The notes: generated by a model from the sequence alone, not told the origin. A stretch of 64,000 bases of DNA from Heloderma charlesbogerti (GCA_026122225.1 JANEZZ010000806.1:310001-374000), one strand, 5' to 3'. Positions 45,534 to 55,702 are shown, counted from the stretch's first letter. Made by a program: numbers and translations.

Positions 45534-46248
45534 TAGGGATGTTAGAGAATTCTGCCATGGACTCCAGTGAGGCCAGATTCTTTAGAATCCACCCCCCCCC
45601 CGGACTCTGTGGTGGAATGGAGCAATCCCCCCTGTCAACCCCCGGAATCCCCCCGGGACGGAGCCTACCTTTGTCAGCCGTCCGCTGCCCCACGAATAGC
45701 TGCCCCGGTCTTCGGCCGCCATTTCCTCTCTACTTTAGCTGTGATAGGCTACATAAGTATTTACATAGCCTATCATGGCTAACGCAGGGACGCCATTTGC
45801 GTCCCTGCCTTTTGCTGTGATAGGCTACGTAAATATATACGTAGCCTATCACGGCTACTGCAGGGACGCAAATGGCGTAGTGGCCGCCATTTGCATCCCT
45901 GCAGTAGCCATGATAGGCTACGTATATATTTACGTAGCCTATCACAGCAAAAGGCAGGGACGCAAATGGCATAGCAGCTGCCATTTGCGTTTCTGCTTTT
46001 TGCCGTGATAAGCTATGTAAATATATACGTAGCCTATCACGGCTACTGCAGGGACGCAAATTGCAGCTACTATGGTGGCTGCCATTTGCGGCCGCAGCCC
46101 AGCAGCAGATGGAAGTCCAGCTATGGGTGACCCCGGCCAGCGGCTTCGCGGGCTCCCCACAGAGAGGAGCTGGCCGCGGAGGATTCTGGGGGGGAGGGAC
46201 GGATCGCCTCCCCCCCAGTGGACAGGGTAAGTAATCCGTACACCCCTA
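45534..46248 (+). mobile_element. Palindromic hAT-like element, copy J
   Basis: It starts TAGGGATGTTAGAGAATTCT and ends AATCCGTACACCCCTA. Flanks GCTTTCTG (45526-45533) and GCCTTCTG (46249-46256) form an 8-bp duplication with one mismatch. The core is a regular alternation: TACGTA palindromes at about 45738, 45817-45852, 45908 and 46003, and CAGGGACGCAAATGGC palindromes between them. The left subterminal motif on the minus strand is AAGGTAGG and the right is GGGTAAGT. It lies only 47 bp from copy H. Confidence 0.9.
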
Positions 46249-46299
46249 GCCTTCTGCTTCTGTTTTAAATGCGGGATCACAACAACTCCCTTTTTCACC

Positions 46300-46690
46300 T
46301 GCTTCCTTTCCCCCCTCCCCTTTCCCCCTACTTCTCCCCTTATCTGAGTCTTCCATTATCTTTCATTGATGTCGCTCCTCTTCTTGCTGCTTTTCATGGA
46401 GGGAACTCAAGCGGAACACAACGGGGTAATTTGATAACTCATTATCTGCGATATATTTTTAAATGGAACAAAGGTCATTTAGTGCAGGAGACACCTTGGA
46501 GGTTCACGGCATCATGTAAAGAGCCTGCAAACGTCTGTGAAGGAGCAATTTCAATCGCAGGATAAAAGCTCAGTGTGAAGAAAACCTTTGTTTTTATTTG
46601 TATGTCTTCATTGTATTGACTGTACGTAAGCTGCTCTGGGAGCCTTTTTGGCTGAGAAATGGTAAAAATGCTTTAAATAATTAATAAATA
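46300..46690. mobile_element. LINE-tailed repeat fragment (tentative)
   Basis: The 3' part, GTAAGCTGCTCTGGGAGCC, TTTGGCTGAGAAATGG and AATAATTAATAAATAATT, looks like the 3' hairpin and tail of a CR1/L2 LINE or a SINE using that tail. The 5' part is unrecognised. Confidence 0.4.
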
Positions 46691-48280
46691 ATTATACTCC
46701 CCACTGGCTATCCCAACAGCATCTCAGACTGGTTATAGTCCAGAGAAGAGTTCCCAGTCTTTTCACAGAAATTGTCCACCTCTCACACCACTCTGTCACT
46801 GTCAGAAATATAGTTACATCTTCTGTCTGACATACACATTCTGAGGGCTGAATTTGATTACGCCCTCTTCTTCCTTCACACCAATCATTCCCATATTCTG
46901 GCACTCCTTCCTCTTTAACATCCCAAGACCAACCTTTCCCAATCTATACCTGCTGTCTTGTGTTTATCAGTATCTTGTCTGAATCCCCATTCCTGATGGC
47001 TGCCTATGCTATCCCTTCTTGTCTTTAGCAAACTTCAGAATACCTCTGCTGAATTTTTTTTCCTCACTAGAACTAGGAGACCATCCTCTTTATGTCTCTG
47101 CAGAGTATTTTTAAATCAGTTTCTACCATATCTGTCTGTATCTCTACCTACCTACCTACCTACCTACCTACTTACTTGCCTTTCTTACTGTTTCATGCTT
47201 TATTTTGTGAATTGCCTTGAGAAGCTTTTTTACCTTTAAAGTCATGATAAAAATATTTTACATATCTAAACTATCAAACTCCTAACCATTACATTTGAAA
47301 TTCATACCTTCTTCTAATCTGCTCAACAAGCTTGAAACTACGTTTCCCCAATTCTGTCAAATCGTCACCTCTCTTCCTTCAGATCCAGTTCTTTGGCATA
47401 GCTTCTTTGTTTTGTTTTTTCTTTTAATACATTTTATTTGGAAATTGTCATGAACATACAGTCAATTAAAGAAACACATTTTTTTTCTTTTCTAACAGGT
47501 TCATATACAAAATACAGAGCATAGTTCACAACATTTTATCCAGCCTTGTGCACTTATGGATTCTTATAATCACATCTTAGTGATGTCTATACTTTATGTT
47601 ATACCATTTTCCAGAGTTTGAATGGAGAGTGCTCAGACTCACTTGTGTTAATAAATATAACTTTGCCATATTGTAAAAAAAAGGTGTCCTTTTTGTTTTG
47701 ATTTCTAATTCTAATACTTTGCAAATGGGATATAAGCTTTTTGGTTAAATCGATGTACTATCACCTGTGGTACCATAATTCTACAGACAATGTTTCCATT
47801 GTTTTCCATTACCTGGTGAGTACTAAGTGTGCTGCTGTTAACATATATATTATTAACTCTTTATGTAGGATGTCACTGTTCTCCCATCCATTATGCTCAA
47901 GAGTATCAATTCTGGACACATTATACTATTTTACCCTGTAATTTCATTCGTTTAAAAATCTTGACTCCAAAGTTTGATACTACAGGGCACATCCATCACA
48001 GGTGTATGTATGTTCCTCTGTCCTCACATCCTCCCCAACAGCTTGGGGAACCCTTCCTAATGATAATATGATATGTGATGATAACTTGGAGTAGTATACC
48101 ACCTGTGTATAGTTTTGCATGTGTTTTCCCATATATGTGCTGAGACAGAACTTAAGGGTTTCCCCACATGAAAATAGATGTCCATTGTTCATTTGCAATT
48201 TTTGTCTGTAGATCAGCCCATTATAATCTGCTAATGCACCAGAAACTAGTACTTTTGTATCCGTTACTGTTCCCTGTACT
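46691..48280. other. Unclassified; (CTAC)n tract; possible antisense L1 3' UTR
   Basis: A CTAC/CCTA run lies at about 47143-47174. 47400-47480 on the minus strand reads AAATAAAATGTATTAAAAG, resembling an L1 3' end, so 47400-48050 may be L1 3' UTR. No coding domain was seen. Confidence 0.35.
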
Positions 48281-48285
48281 AGGGA

Positions 48286-48632
48286 GCAATCCTATGGTCG
48301 CTAGACAGCGGCTAGATGGTCATAGGATATCTGGTTTTCCAGGAACTGACCAGCACAGAACAGCCCCGTCCTCACAAGAGGAGTGTGGAGTGGTTGAAAA
48401 GGGCGGGAAGGGCAGAAATGCCATTATGACACATCCAATGTGTCGTACAGCAGCCTCCTCCCCCACTCAGCCCTCCCACAGCTAAACCACCACAGTCGGC
48501 TGTCTAGCTGAAAATGCAAGGCAGGAGAAGCGTGGAGGGAATGATCCCCTCTGTGCTTCTCCTGCCTTGCTCTGCATAGGCGGTCGCCTTCAAGTCTGGA
48601 GGCAGCCATCTATCTGAATAGGATTGCGCCCT
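48286..48632 (+). mobile_element. GGGAGCAATCCTATGG-ended element, full-length copy
   Basis: It starts GGGAGCAATCCTATGGTCGC with a hairpin (GCTAGACAGCGGCTAG) and ends GAATAGGATTGCGCCC, so the outer 13 or so bases are inverted repeats. Inside are CCACAGTCGGCTGTCTAGCT and a second inverted repeat AGGCAGGAGAAGCGTGGAGG / CTCTGTGCTTCTCCTGCC. Flanks are CTA and TTA, an imperfect match to a Harbinger-like trinucleotide. Relatives: 43440 (partial) and 56338. Confidence 0.65.
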
Positions 48633-48781
48633 TAATAACTCAATTTTTCTATTATTATTTGTGGCCTACTCTTCAATTGAGTTGTGGTGGGGGTGGGGGA
48701 GGAGTGAATTGGTGAATTTGCAACCAGGTCACCAGGGTATTTCCCAGTTTTTTCTTCAGTTATTTTCTGTGATTAGTTTTT

Positions 48782-49038
48782 GGTTTATTTATTTATTATT
48801 TTATTGATTTATTGCATTTATATCCCGCCTTTTTTCCTCTTGCAAGGAACCCAAGGCAGCTTACATATTCCTTCTCCTCTCTGTTTTATCCTCACAACAA
48901 CCCTGTGAGGTAGGTTGGGCTGAGAGTCTGTGACTGGCCCAAAATCACCCAGTGAGCTTCCATGGCCAAGTGGGGACTAGAACCCGGATCTCCCGGCTCC
49001 CAGTCCATCACTCTCACCACTACACTACACTGGCTCTC
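48782..49038 (-). mobile_element. tRNA-derived SINE (squamate type), minus strand
   Basis: On the minus strand it opens GAGCCAGTGTAGTGTAGTGG (A box). It then has GGTTCTAGTCCCC (B box, near 48985), CAGTCACAGACTCTCAGCCC, CTCACAGGGTTGTTGTGAGG and a LINE-like tail GCGGGATATAAATGCAATAA with ATAAAT repeats. A complete head and tail are visible. Confidence 0.8.
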
Positions 49039-49269
49039 TACACTGAAAAAGTCATGAAGCTTATACAATAGTTTGCTTTCCTGCTTTTTAAACTGCATAT
49101 ATTAAGCTGTACTGTAGAATGTGGGATGGTTCAGTACTGGATTTAAAGGAGAGACATATGGGGCCATTTTTTTCTGCCATGCTGTCCAAATGCAAGCGTG
49201 CAGTTGAAAAATAGGTTGGATATTTGGTATTTGCCTTAACATTTGGAGTTCTTTGGGCAGAAACTTATA

Positions 49270-49724
49270 GGGATATTATTCAATGTTGTTTGCTCCATTT
49301 TCATCTAAGGTTTGTGCTTGTGTACAATTAGCTGCTTTTGCTGATATGCCTCATATTTTTGTTGATGTGGGATTCCCAACCCTCCTAGTGCTGTGCTATT
49401 GCCCTCCTTTGCTTAGCCTGGTTTTGCCCCACAATGTTTATATTGATTCAGTAATTCTTGCCATTTTTTGACATTTGTTTGTGGCAAGTTAATTGGTAAC
49501 ACCTGGAATAAAAGCAGCAATTTTGGAAATAATGTTATTTTACTGCAGCTATTTTGCTGAGCTAGAACAGCTGAAGCTTGTTCCGTTGTTTTGGATTTCT
49601 TTAAAAAATGTTTGGTTTAATAACTTTAATCACTGGGGCATAGTTTGCTTTCTGTATCTTCTTTAAATTTTAGTTATCTGTACTCCTAAATATTTGATCT
49701 TGTTTTTGCATAGGGTTACTCCTG
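49270..49724 (-). mobile_element. L1 LINE ORF2 C-terminal segment, minus strand, split by BovB
   Basis: On the minus strand 49620-49715 reads KIKYLGVQIT-like then NLKKIQKANYAPVI, the L1 'YLG...' block downstream of the RT. It is decayed. It is one of three L1 pieces (also 50717-50914 and 51191-51770) in the right order for a single L1 opened by later insertions. Confidence 0.6.
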
Positions 49725-50716
49725 CTTTGTTGTTGTTGTTCAGTTGTTAAGTCGTGTCCGACTCTTCATGACCCCATGGACCATAGCACGCCAGGCGTTC
49801 CTGTCCTCCGCTCTCTCCCGGAGTGTGCTCAAGTTCATATTCATTGCATCAGTCATATTCATTGCATCTAGCCATCTCATCCTCTGCCGTCCCCTTCTCC
49901 TTTTGCCTTCAATCTTTCCCAGCATCAGGGTCTTTTCCAGGGACTTTTCTCTTCGTATTAGGAGGCCAAAACATTTGAGCTTCACCTTCAGTATCTGTCC
50001 TTCCAATGAGCACTCAGGGTTGATTTCCTTTAGGATGGACTGATTTGACCTCCTTGCAGTCCAGGGGACTTGTAAGAGTCTTCTCCAGCACCACAGTTCA
50101 AAGGCATCAATTCTTCGGTGCTCAGCTTCCTTATAGTCCAGCTCTCACAGCCATACGTTGCTACTGGGAAAACCATAGCTTTGATGATTATACGAATCTT
50201 TGTTGGCAAGGTGATGTCTCTGCTTCTTACTATGCTGTCTAAGTTTGCATAGCTTTCCTCCCAAGGAGCAAGCGTCTTTTAATTTCATGGCTACAGTCAC
50301 CGTCTGCGGTGATCTTGGAGTCCAAGAAAATAAAATCTGTCACTGCTTCATCCCCTTCTACATGCCAGGAAGTGATGGGGCCAGATGCCATGATCTTAGT
50401 TTTTTTAATGTTGAGTTTCAAACCAGCTTTTGCACTCTCCACTTTCACCCTCAACAAGAGGCTCTTTAGATCCTCTTCGCTTTCTGCCATTAGGGTGGTA
50501 TCGTTTGCGTATATGAGGTTGTTGATAATTCTCCCGGCAATCTTAATTCCGACCTGTGATTCATCCAACCCGGCTTCTCATGATGTACTCTGCATATAAG
50601 TTAAATAAGCAGGGCGACAATATACAGCCTTGTCGTACTCCTTTCCCAATTTTGAACCAATCGGCTATTCCATGTCCAGTTCTTACTGTTGCTTCTTGAC
50701 CCTCCATAGTCTCCAT
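49725..50716 (-). mobile_element. BovB LINE 3' half inserted in L1, minus strand
   Basis: The 3' terminus is at 49725-49745, with GTTGTTGTTGTTCAGTTG (antisense CAACTGAACAACAACAAC) and GTCGTGTCCGACTC, the standard BovB tail. The rest covers the RT domain (50239-50568) and the C-terminal region (49740-50006, EKTLMLGKIEGKRRRGRQRM, then RWLDAMNM). It ends at about 50716, where L1 sequence resumes. It is 5'-truncated, as is usual. Confidence 0.9.
50239..50568 (-). pseudogene. BovB reverse-transcriptase domain, catalytic YADD changed to YAND
   Basis: A 109-codon open stretch of the RTE/BovB reverse transcriptase: DESQVGIKIAGRIINNLIYA, then NDTTLMAESEEDLKSLLLRV, LKLNIKKTKIMASGPITSWH and DFIFLDSKITADGDCSHEI. 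The active-site box normally reads YADD. Here it is YAND (codons at about 50500-50515), so a metal-binding Asp is lost. Frameshifts follow. The pol gene is dead, and the N-terminal endonuclease half is absent. Confidence 0.85.
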
Positions 50717-50914
50717 AGTTCATTTTCTCTATTTTAAATGTCTGGAATGACTTTTAATGGGTTCGTGAGCATAATGGCCATGTTGTCCACAAACAAACTG
50801 AGTATATGGTGGTCCCTACCTATTATTACATCCTCCACCGCTGTTTAAAAACAGCAGTGCCTCTTGCTAGCAATTCAAGTGAAGTCACAAAATGGTGAGA
50901 GACAGCATCCTTTA
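50717..50914 (-). mobile_element. L1 LINE middle segment, minus strand
   Basis: A short L1-like stretch between the BovB and CR1 insertions. On the minus strand, GGTAGGGACCACCATATACT and TTTGTGGACAACATGGCC fit the L1 segment around the RT active site (VDNMA). Assignment rests mainly on its position between the two better L1 pieces. Confidence 0.45.
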
Positions 50915-51190
50915 TTTTATTTATTTATTTATTTATTAAATTTATTAATCGCCCATCTGACTGGTCACCCAGCCACTCTGGGCGATGTACAACCCCCATA
51001 AAACAATGTAAAACAATAAAATTTTACCATAAATTTTTTTTTTTTAAAAAAAAACCCTAACCCACCCCAAATGCCTGCCTGAACAACCATGTTTTTAATG
51101 CACGACGGAAGCTCATTAAAGAGGGGGCATGACGGAGTTCCCGAGGGAGGGAGTTCCACAGAGTGGGGGCCACCACATCCTTGTTTGGTT
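50915..51190 (-). mobile_element. CR1 LINE 3' end inserted in L1, minus strand
   Basis: The tail ATTTATTTATTTATTTATTA is at about 50920. Next comes the 3' hairpin CGCCCATCTG...CTCTGGGCGATG, then antisense CR1 C-terminal coding sequence, GGAGTTCCACAGAGTGGGGG and CCACCACATCC (the WNSL/PTL region). It is about 275 bp and 5'-truncated. Confidence 0.75.
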
Positions 51191-51770
51191 CCTCTTTTTA
51201 ATTGTATTGGGCTGGAGTTGAAGGCCTGGCTGTCACTACAACAACTGAGGACTGGTTTAGTTGTTTTAGAGTTCCAATAAATGTATCTCCCATTTTCATC
51301 CCCCCTCCCCCCAACAATAGCATAAAGAAGGGCCTTTCAAGGCAGTCAAATGCCTTGTAGGGGTCTAATATTACCAAAGCCAATTGTTGTTGTTGTTTTT
51401 TGTCGGCTGTGGTGTACTGCACCAAGAATCCTTATTTGCTCTGCTAGCTGTCATTTAGGCATAAAGCCTACCTAGGCTGTTGCAATATATTTTGTTAGAA
51501 ATTAGAAATTGTTGTGCTAGTGAAGAGTTCTACCAACAGCACAATCCTATGCAGACTTTCCTGGGAGTAAGCCCCTTTGAATTCATTTGAGCTTATATTT
51601 GAGTAAACATGTATAGGATTGCACTGCTAATGTGGTAGTAACTGAACCTTACATTTTTTTTTGTAGAACTCCACAGTGAAGTCATCTGGCCCTGGCGATT
51701 TATTGTTTTAAAGTTGTTGTTGTTTCTAAATGATCTGGGTGGCTTCTTCTTCTGTGATTCATAGAATCTC
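51191..51770 (-). pseudogene. L1-clade reverse-transcriptase segment, minus strand
   Basis: On the minus strand 51700-51660 reads NKSPGPDDFTVEFYK, the hallmark L1 pre-RT motif. 51390-51300 reads LALVILDPYKAFDCLERPFF, the L1 motif A (D..KAFD). Between them are frameshifts and stops. The reading resumes across the CR1 and BovB insertions at 50717-50914 and 49270-49724. It is an old inactivated L1/Tx1-type ORF2. Confidence 0.75.
51537..51625. mobile_element. AGTAAGCCCC palindromic repeat, near-complete copy
   Basis: CACAATCCTATGCAGAC to ATGTATAGGATTGCACTG, with GGGAGTAAGCCCCTTTGAAT at the centre. It lies inside the L1 segment and so inserted after it. Confidence 0.7.
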
Positions 51771-51774
51771 TAGA

Positions 51775-52745
51775 TTCATAGATAGAAAGGGGGTCATCAA
51801 AGCTGGGAGATTCAGGACAGATAAAAGGAAGTACTTCTTCACACCACATATAGTTAAACTATGGAATTCACTACCACAATGTCAGGGGTGTTTCTGAGCG
51901 CAGGGAGTGGGATAGCAGTTCAGATTCTGAAGGAGAACCATCAGATATGGGGGAGGTGTTTTCCCAGGCTAGTCCAGGTATGAGTAGGCCTGCTTCTCAG
52001 GTTACAAACGTACAGATGGCTGAGCTTGAGGGTCCCTCCTCACCCCTCCCACGAGAGGCAGTGAACAGGAGATTGACCTAAAAGATGCCAGGCGCAGGTG
52101 CAGAGCAAAGATAGAGAAGGCAGGGACAGAATGTAGACGGTCTACTCAATTGGCCTTGCATGAGTAGCTGCACTTAGAGGCCTCATGAGAAGAGAGGGAC
52201 CTCCCCCCCTTAAGTTAATCTAGCCAGACCTGCCTCCCTCTTCAAACAGCGGGCAACCCTCGTAAATTCCATTTAGATCCCCGAAGGCATTCCTGGTAGA
52301 TGGAGAGTTTCTCTAAGAATTTGCATCTGTATGACCCTGTGAAGTAATAGATTAAAAGCTGTAGACTAAAGCCTCTTGTCTGTGTATGTTTGGGCACTGA
52401 AGTGAAGTGGGGGCTAAGGGAATCATGACACACAGGATGTAGGAATAGTCATCAACTCGGACAAGTTTGAAAAGGGGATTAGACAAATTCTTGGAGGATA
52501 AGGCTATCAATGGCTACTAGGTTATATAGTACCTCTAGTACTGTAGGCAGTACATCTCTGAATACTATAGGTACCTCTGGTATTCAGAGATAACCAGAGG
52601 GTATCAGAGAGAACATGAGTGAGGGGATGTTATTGCACTCATGTCCTGCTTGTTGACTTCCCATCGACATCTAGTTGGCCACATTGGGAACAGAATGCTG
52701 GATTAGATAGGTCTTCCATCTGTCCCAGCATGGCTCTTACTTTCT
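51775..52745 (+). mobile_element. Dispersed squamate repeat split by a solo LTR
   Basis: The left part (51815-51879) reads GGACAGATAAAAGGAAGTAC, TTCTTCACACCACAT and GGAATTCACTACCACAA. The right part (52431-52745) continues GATGTAGGAATAGTCATCAA, GGGGATTAGACAAATTC and TGGAGGATAAGGCTATCAAT. It ends near GGATTAGATAGGTC and CCCAGCATGGCTCTTAC. The two halves are collinear. The class is uncertain (LINE-derived is my guess). Confidence 0.65.
51880..52430 (+). mobile_element. Solo LTR 3
   Basis: It begins TGTCAGGGGTGTTTCTGAGC and ends GGGAATCATGACA, 551 bp. Flanks are CACAA (51875-51879) and CACAG (52431-52435), a 5-bp duplication with one mismatch. It shares CAGTTCAGATTCTGAAGGAG, TATGAGTAGGCCTGCTTCTC and GACTAAAGCCTCTTGTC with solo LTRs 1 and 2, and is closest to LTR 2. 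A poly(A)-type ATTAAAAG lies at about 52352. Confidence 0.85.
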
Positions 52746-52749
52746 TGTA

Positions 52750-54150
52750 GTTAAAATTGAATGAGAGAGGTATCCCGCCTGTTCACAGCACACCTGTATT
52801 TTGGTGTGACTATACAGATTCCAAATTCAAAACAATGGCCAGTGCCTCCAGCTTTGCCCATAACATATTATTTGAAACTAATCAAAAGTATATTTGAACT
52901 CTATAAATGCACAAAGAAGGCTACACTCCCTCCTTGGATTTGAGTACTTTTCTGCAAGGATGGACAAAGGGAAACAGTGAGTTAAACAGCCTGATCTAAA
53001 GCCAGGCTTGTTCATCTCCCAGAACTTTACCTTCCTTGCTTGATCTACTCTAAACGATGGTTACTTAGGAGCGTAGCATTCATTTCCCCCAATTAAAGAA
53101 AGAAGACTAATTGGGGGATAGAAGCTACTATCTATCATGCCTATCCCCCTTTTTGTAAATTGCATTATGCCATAAATTGGAGAAATCACCCATCATATTA
53201 CATAATATGTAGAAAGGTGCTAAAAGGAGTGCCCACCAATACCAATTCTCCTTTAGTACAGATGCTAAAATACTATCGGGTCTTGATGTCTTATTCAGTT
53301 AAATTGACCAATTAAATTACTGACATGATGTTCAATATCAGGCCATCCTGAAAAATCTGCCATCATTTGGAAATGAATCAACAGAATTCCCTACCAGGTT
53401 TTTTTTCAGAAAAATGTGTCTCCCAAATTGTACCTGCAACAATTCAGGGGCTTTGTATTAGACATCACTTTAGAAACCAAATTCTGAGAAATCATCATCA
53501 TCATCATCTGATATGGCATAATAAATCCCATTTCTCCTTTAATGCCCTTCTGTTCTGATCACAAATCAATGTCTTATAGGACTTTTTCAGTTAATAATAA
53601 TTCAGCGGAAGGTCTTTATTAACACTTTCTCTGAAAAGCCTATAAATATCTCATATTTGGTTCTTAAGAATTAAGCAACCACAATCAAACCATCCATAAC
53701 ATTTCCTATAGTTATTGTTTCCTCATTGGCTTTTGGCTAGAGTTCTCTACAAGTTCTCGTATGATGTTAATCAGTGACTCATATTTAACTCTAGCCTCCT
53801 CAACATCAAAGAGATGACCTGATATCACAATTAGAAACCGTACTGAAGTTAGAATTAAGCAACTTTATTTTCCAAGCTTTTGTTTCATCTAGCCCTTATT
53901 GCCTAAAGCAGAAGGAACATCTGTTAACTGATAACAACTTAAACTTCTGCCCATAACATTATTAATTATTGGGCATATAGACGATAATAGCCAGCATGGA
54001 AACAATAAAAAATAATTCATATAAAGCCTAATATACTAAAAATTGTTTCAAATCCAATCTAAAAATGGGAAGAGTGGAGTCTTGGCAAAGCTTCCAGAGG
54101 ATACAGTATATTAAATAATTTAGGATTATAAAGGATGCCTGGGATTGCAG
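52750..54150. other. Unique AT-rich DNA; no gene
   Basis: An ATC run lies at 53492-53507. No domain, splice pattern or repeat was recognised. Confidence 0.45.
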
Positions 54151-54158
54151 CTTTAAAA

Positions 54159-54240
54159 GCCCAATCCCATGCCTATTTACTCAGAAGTAAGTTCAGTATT
54201 GGGGCATTTTCTCAAGTAAATGTGCACAGAATTGTACCCT
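54159..54240. mobile_element. AGTAAGCCCC palindromic repeat
   Basis: CCCAATCCCATGCCTATTTA, TCAGAAGTAAGTTCAG and GTGCACAGAATTGTACCC. A further half-copy lies at 54350-54415 (GCATGGGACTTACTTCCAGG). Confidence 0.6.
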
Positions 54241-54415
54241 TTAAGGTTTACCAATAAGGAACCGACCTTCTTTACATTCAACAAACCAACCAACAAACCA
54301 ATCCTTTATTTTCTTCCATATTATTATTTTTAATGCATTGTAATACTGTGCATGTCTTCTCCTTGCATGGGACTTACTTCCAGGTAAGTGCATATAGAAT
54401 TCCAGCCTTAATAAA

Positions 54416-55120
54416 ATAATGGTACAAAAATTGAAAACAGTTACATGAGTCAAGCCCAACAACCTACAATTAACTTCACATGCCAAATCTATTGCCTGAT
54501 GCATGCTTTGTAATGACAAACAACAGCACCTCCATCTTACAGACATCTCCTAATTATAAAAGAAAAATTATTTCCCATTTTCTTTGCCAGCAAATGTATG
54601 TTACTCTGGTGGACCATAATTTTAACTTTACTGAATCAAACTTCGCTGAATGTGAAACACCAAGTATGTTAGCTTTAAAGTATAATCACAAGAGGAAGAG
54701 GTTTTCTGGAATAGTGTGGGAAATGTGTGGGTTAGCCACATTTTACTTTGTTGGTTTCTACACAAAGAGCATTTGACTTTAATAAATGAAAACTGAAATT
54801 TGTTTTTGAGAAGGGTATAGATATTACATTAAGAAGCAATGAGGGTGGCCACTTCGCATCAACAAAAACGGGGGAATGTAGCAAAAACAAAAAAAGAGAA
54901 CAGATATTTGCATAAAATGTGCATATGCTAATTTCTATTATAGGTGTACGTATACTATAATTTAAATAGAAATACAATACATGACACCACTGGGAAAGAC
55001 TAGGTCCTGGTGACATATGTGCCTGCTCAGTTTTGGGAATCTTGGAAAATAGAACCATGATGTCTCTTATAAGGGCTGATTTGGTGTCATCCCAGGACAT
55101 AATTGCAAGAAAATGCATGT
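54416..55120. other. Unique DNA; no gene
   Basis: A 98-codon plus frame (54480-54776) and an overlapping minus frame lack recognisable domains and splice context. Confidence 0.45.
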
Positions 55121-55128
55121 AGATTAAA

Positions 55129-55702
55129 TAGGGATTTACGAATCCCCTTACCTGGGCTCCGCAGGGGGCTCTGCAGGGGGCGGAGGCGATTCGTTCTTCC
55201 CCCCGAGAATCTTTGCTGGCTGGCTGTGCTCCGCAGTGAGTCCGCGGAGCCACTGGCCAGCTCCGTTCCGCAAGCGATACAGCAGCCATTGCCATCCACA
55301 TCATTGCGGATGAGAATCAGGAAGTGATCCGGATGCAAATGGCATCTGCTATGCCATTTGCGTCCCTGTTTCTTCTTGCGATAGGCTACGCGTCTGTATT
55401 TACGTAGCTATTTACGTAGCTTATCGCGTGAAAAAATGTCCCCGTTTTTTCATGTGATAGGCTACGTAAATACAGACACGTAGCCTATCACAAGAAGAAA
55501 CAGGGGTGCAAATGGCGTGGCGGATGCCATTTGCATCTGGATCACTTCCTGTTTCTTATCCACAGCAATACGGATGGCAATGGCAGCCATATCACTTGCG
55601 GAATGGAGCTGCCGGCGAGGAGGATTCGGCTCCGTGACGATCCGGCGGGTCCCTGGAATTTGGCCTCACTGGAGTCCTTGGCGGAATTCTCCACCATCCC
55701 TA
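55129..55702 (-). mobile_element. Palindromic hAT-like element, copy K (reverse)
   Basis: It starts TAGGGATTTACGAATCCCC and ends GCGGAATTCTCCACCATCCCTA, with a perfect 8-bp duplication AGATTAAA (55121-55128 and 55703-55710). The core is a roughly 350-bp palindrome (about 55259-55612, centre near 55436): GCTCCGTTCCGCAAGCGAT pairs with ATCACTTGCGGAATGGAGC, and inward GCAAATGGCATC and TACGTA modules follow. CAGGTAAGG sits near the left end on the minus strand (about 55147-55155). Confidence 0.9.

Noticed and set aside
54732..55304. 190-codon minus-strand open frame
   Set aside because: Half of it lies in copy K and half in unique AT-rich DNA; no recognisable family and no conserved motif.
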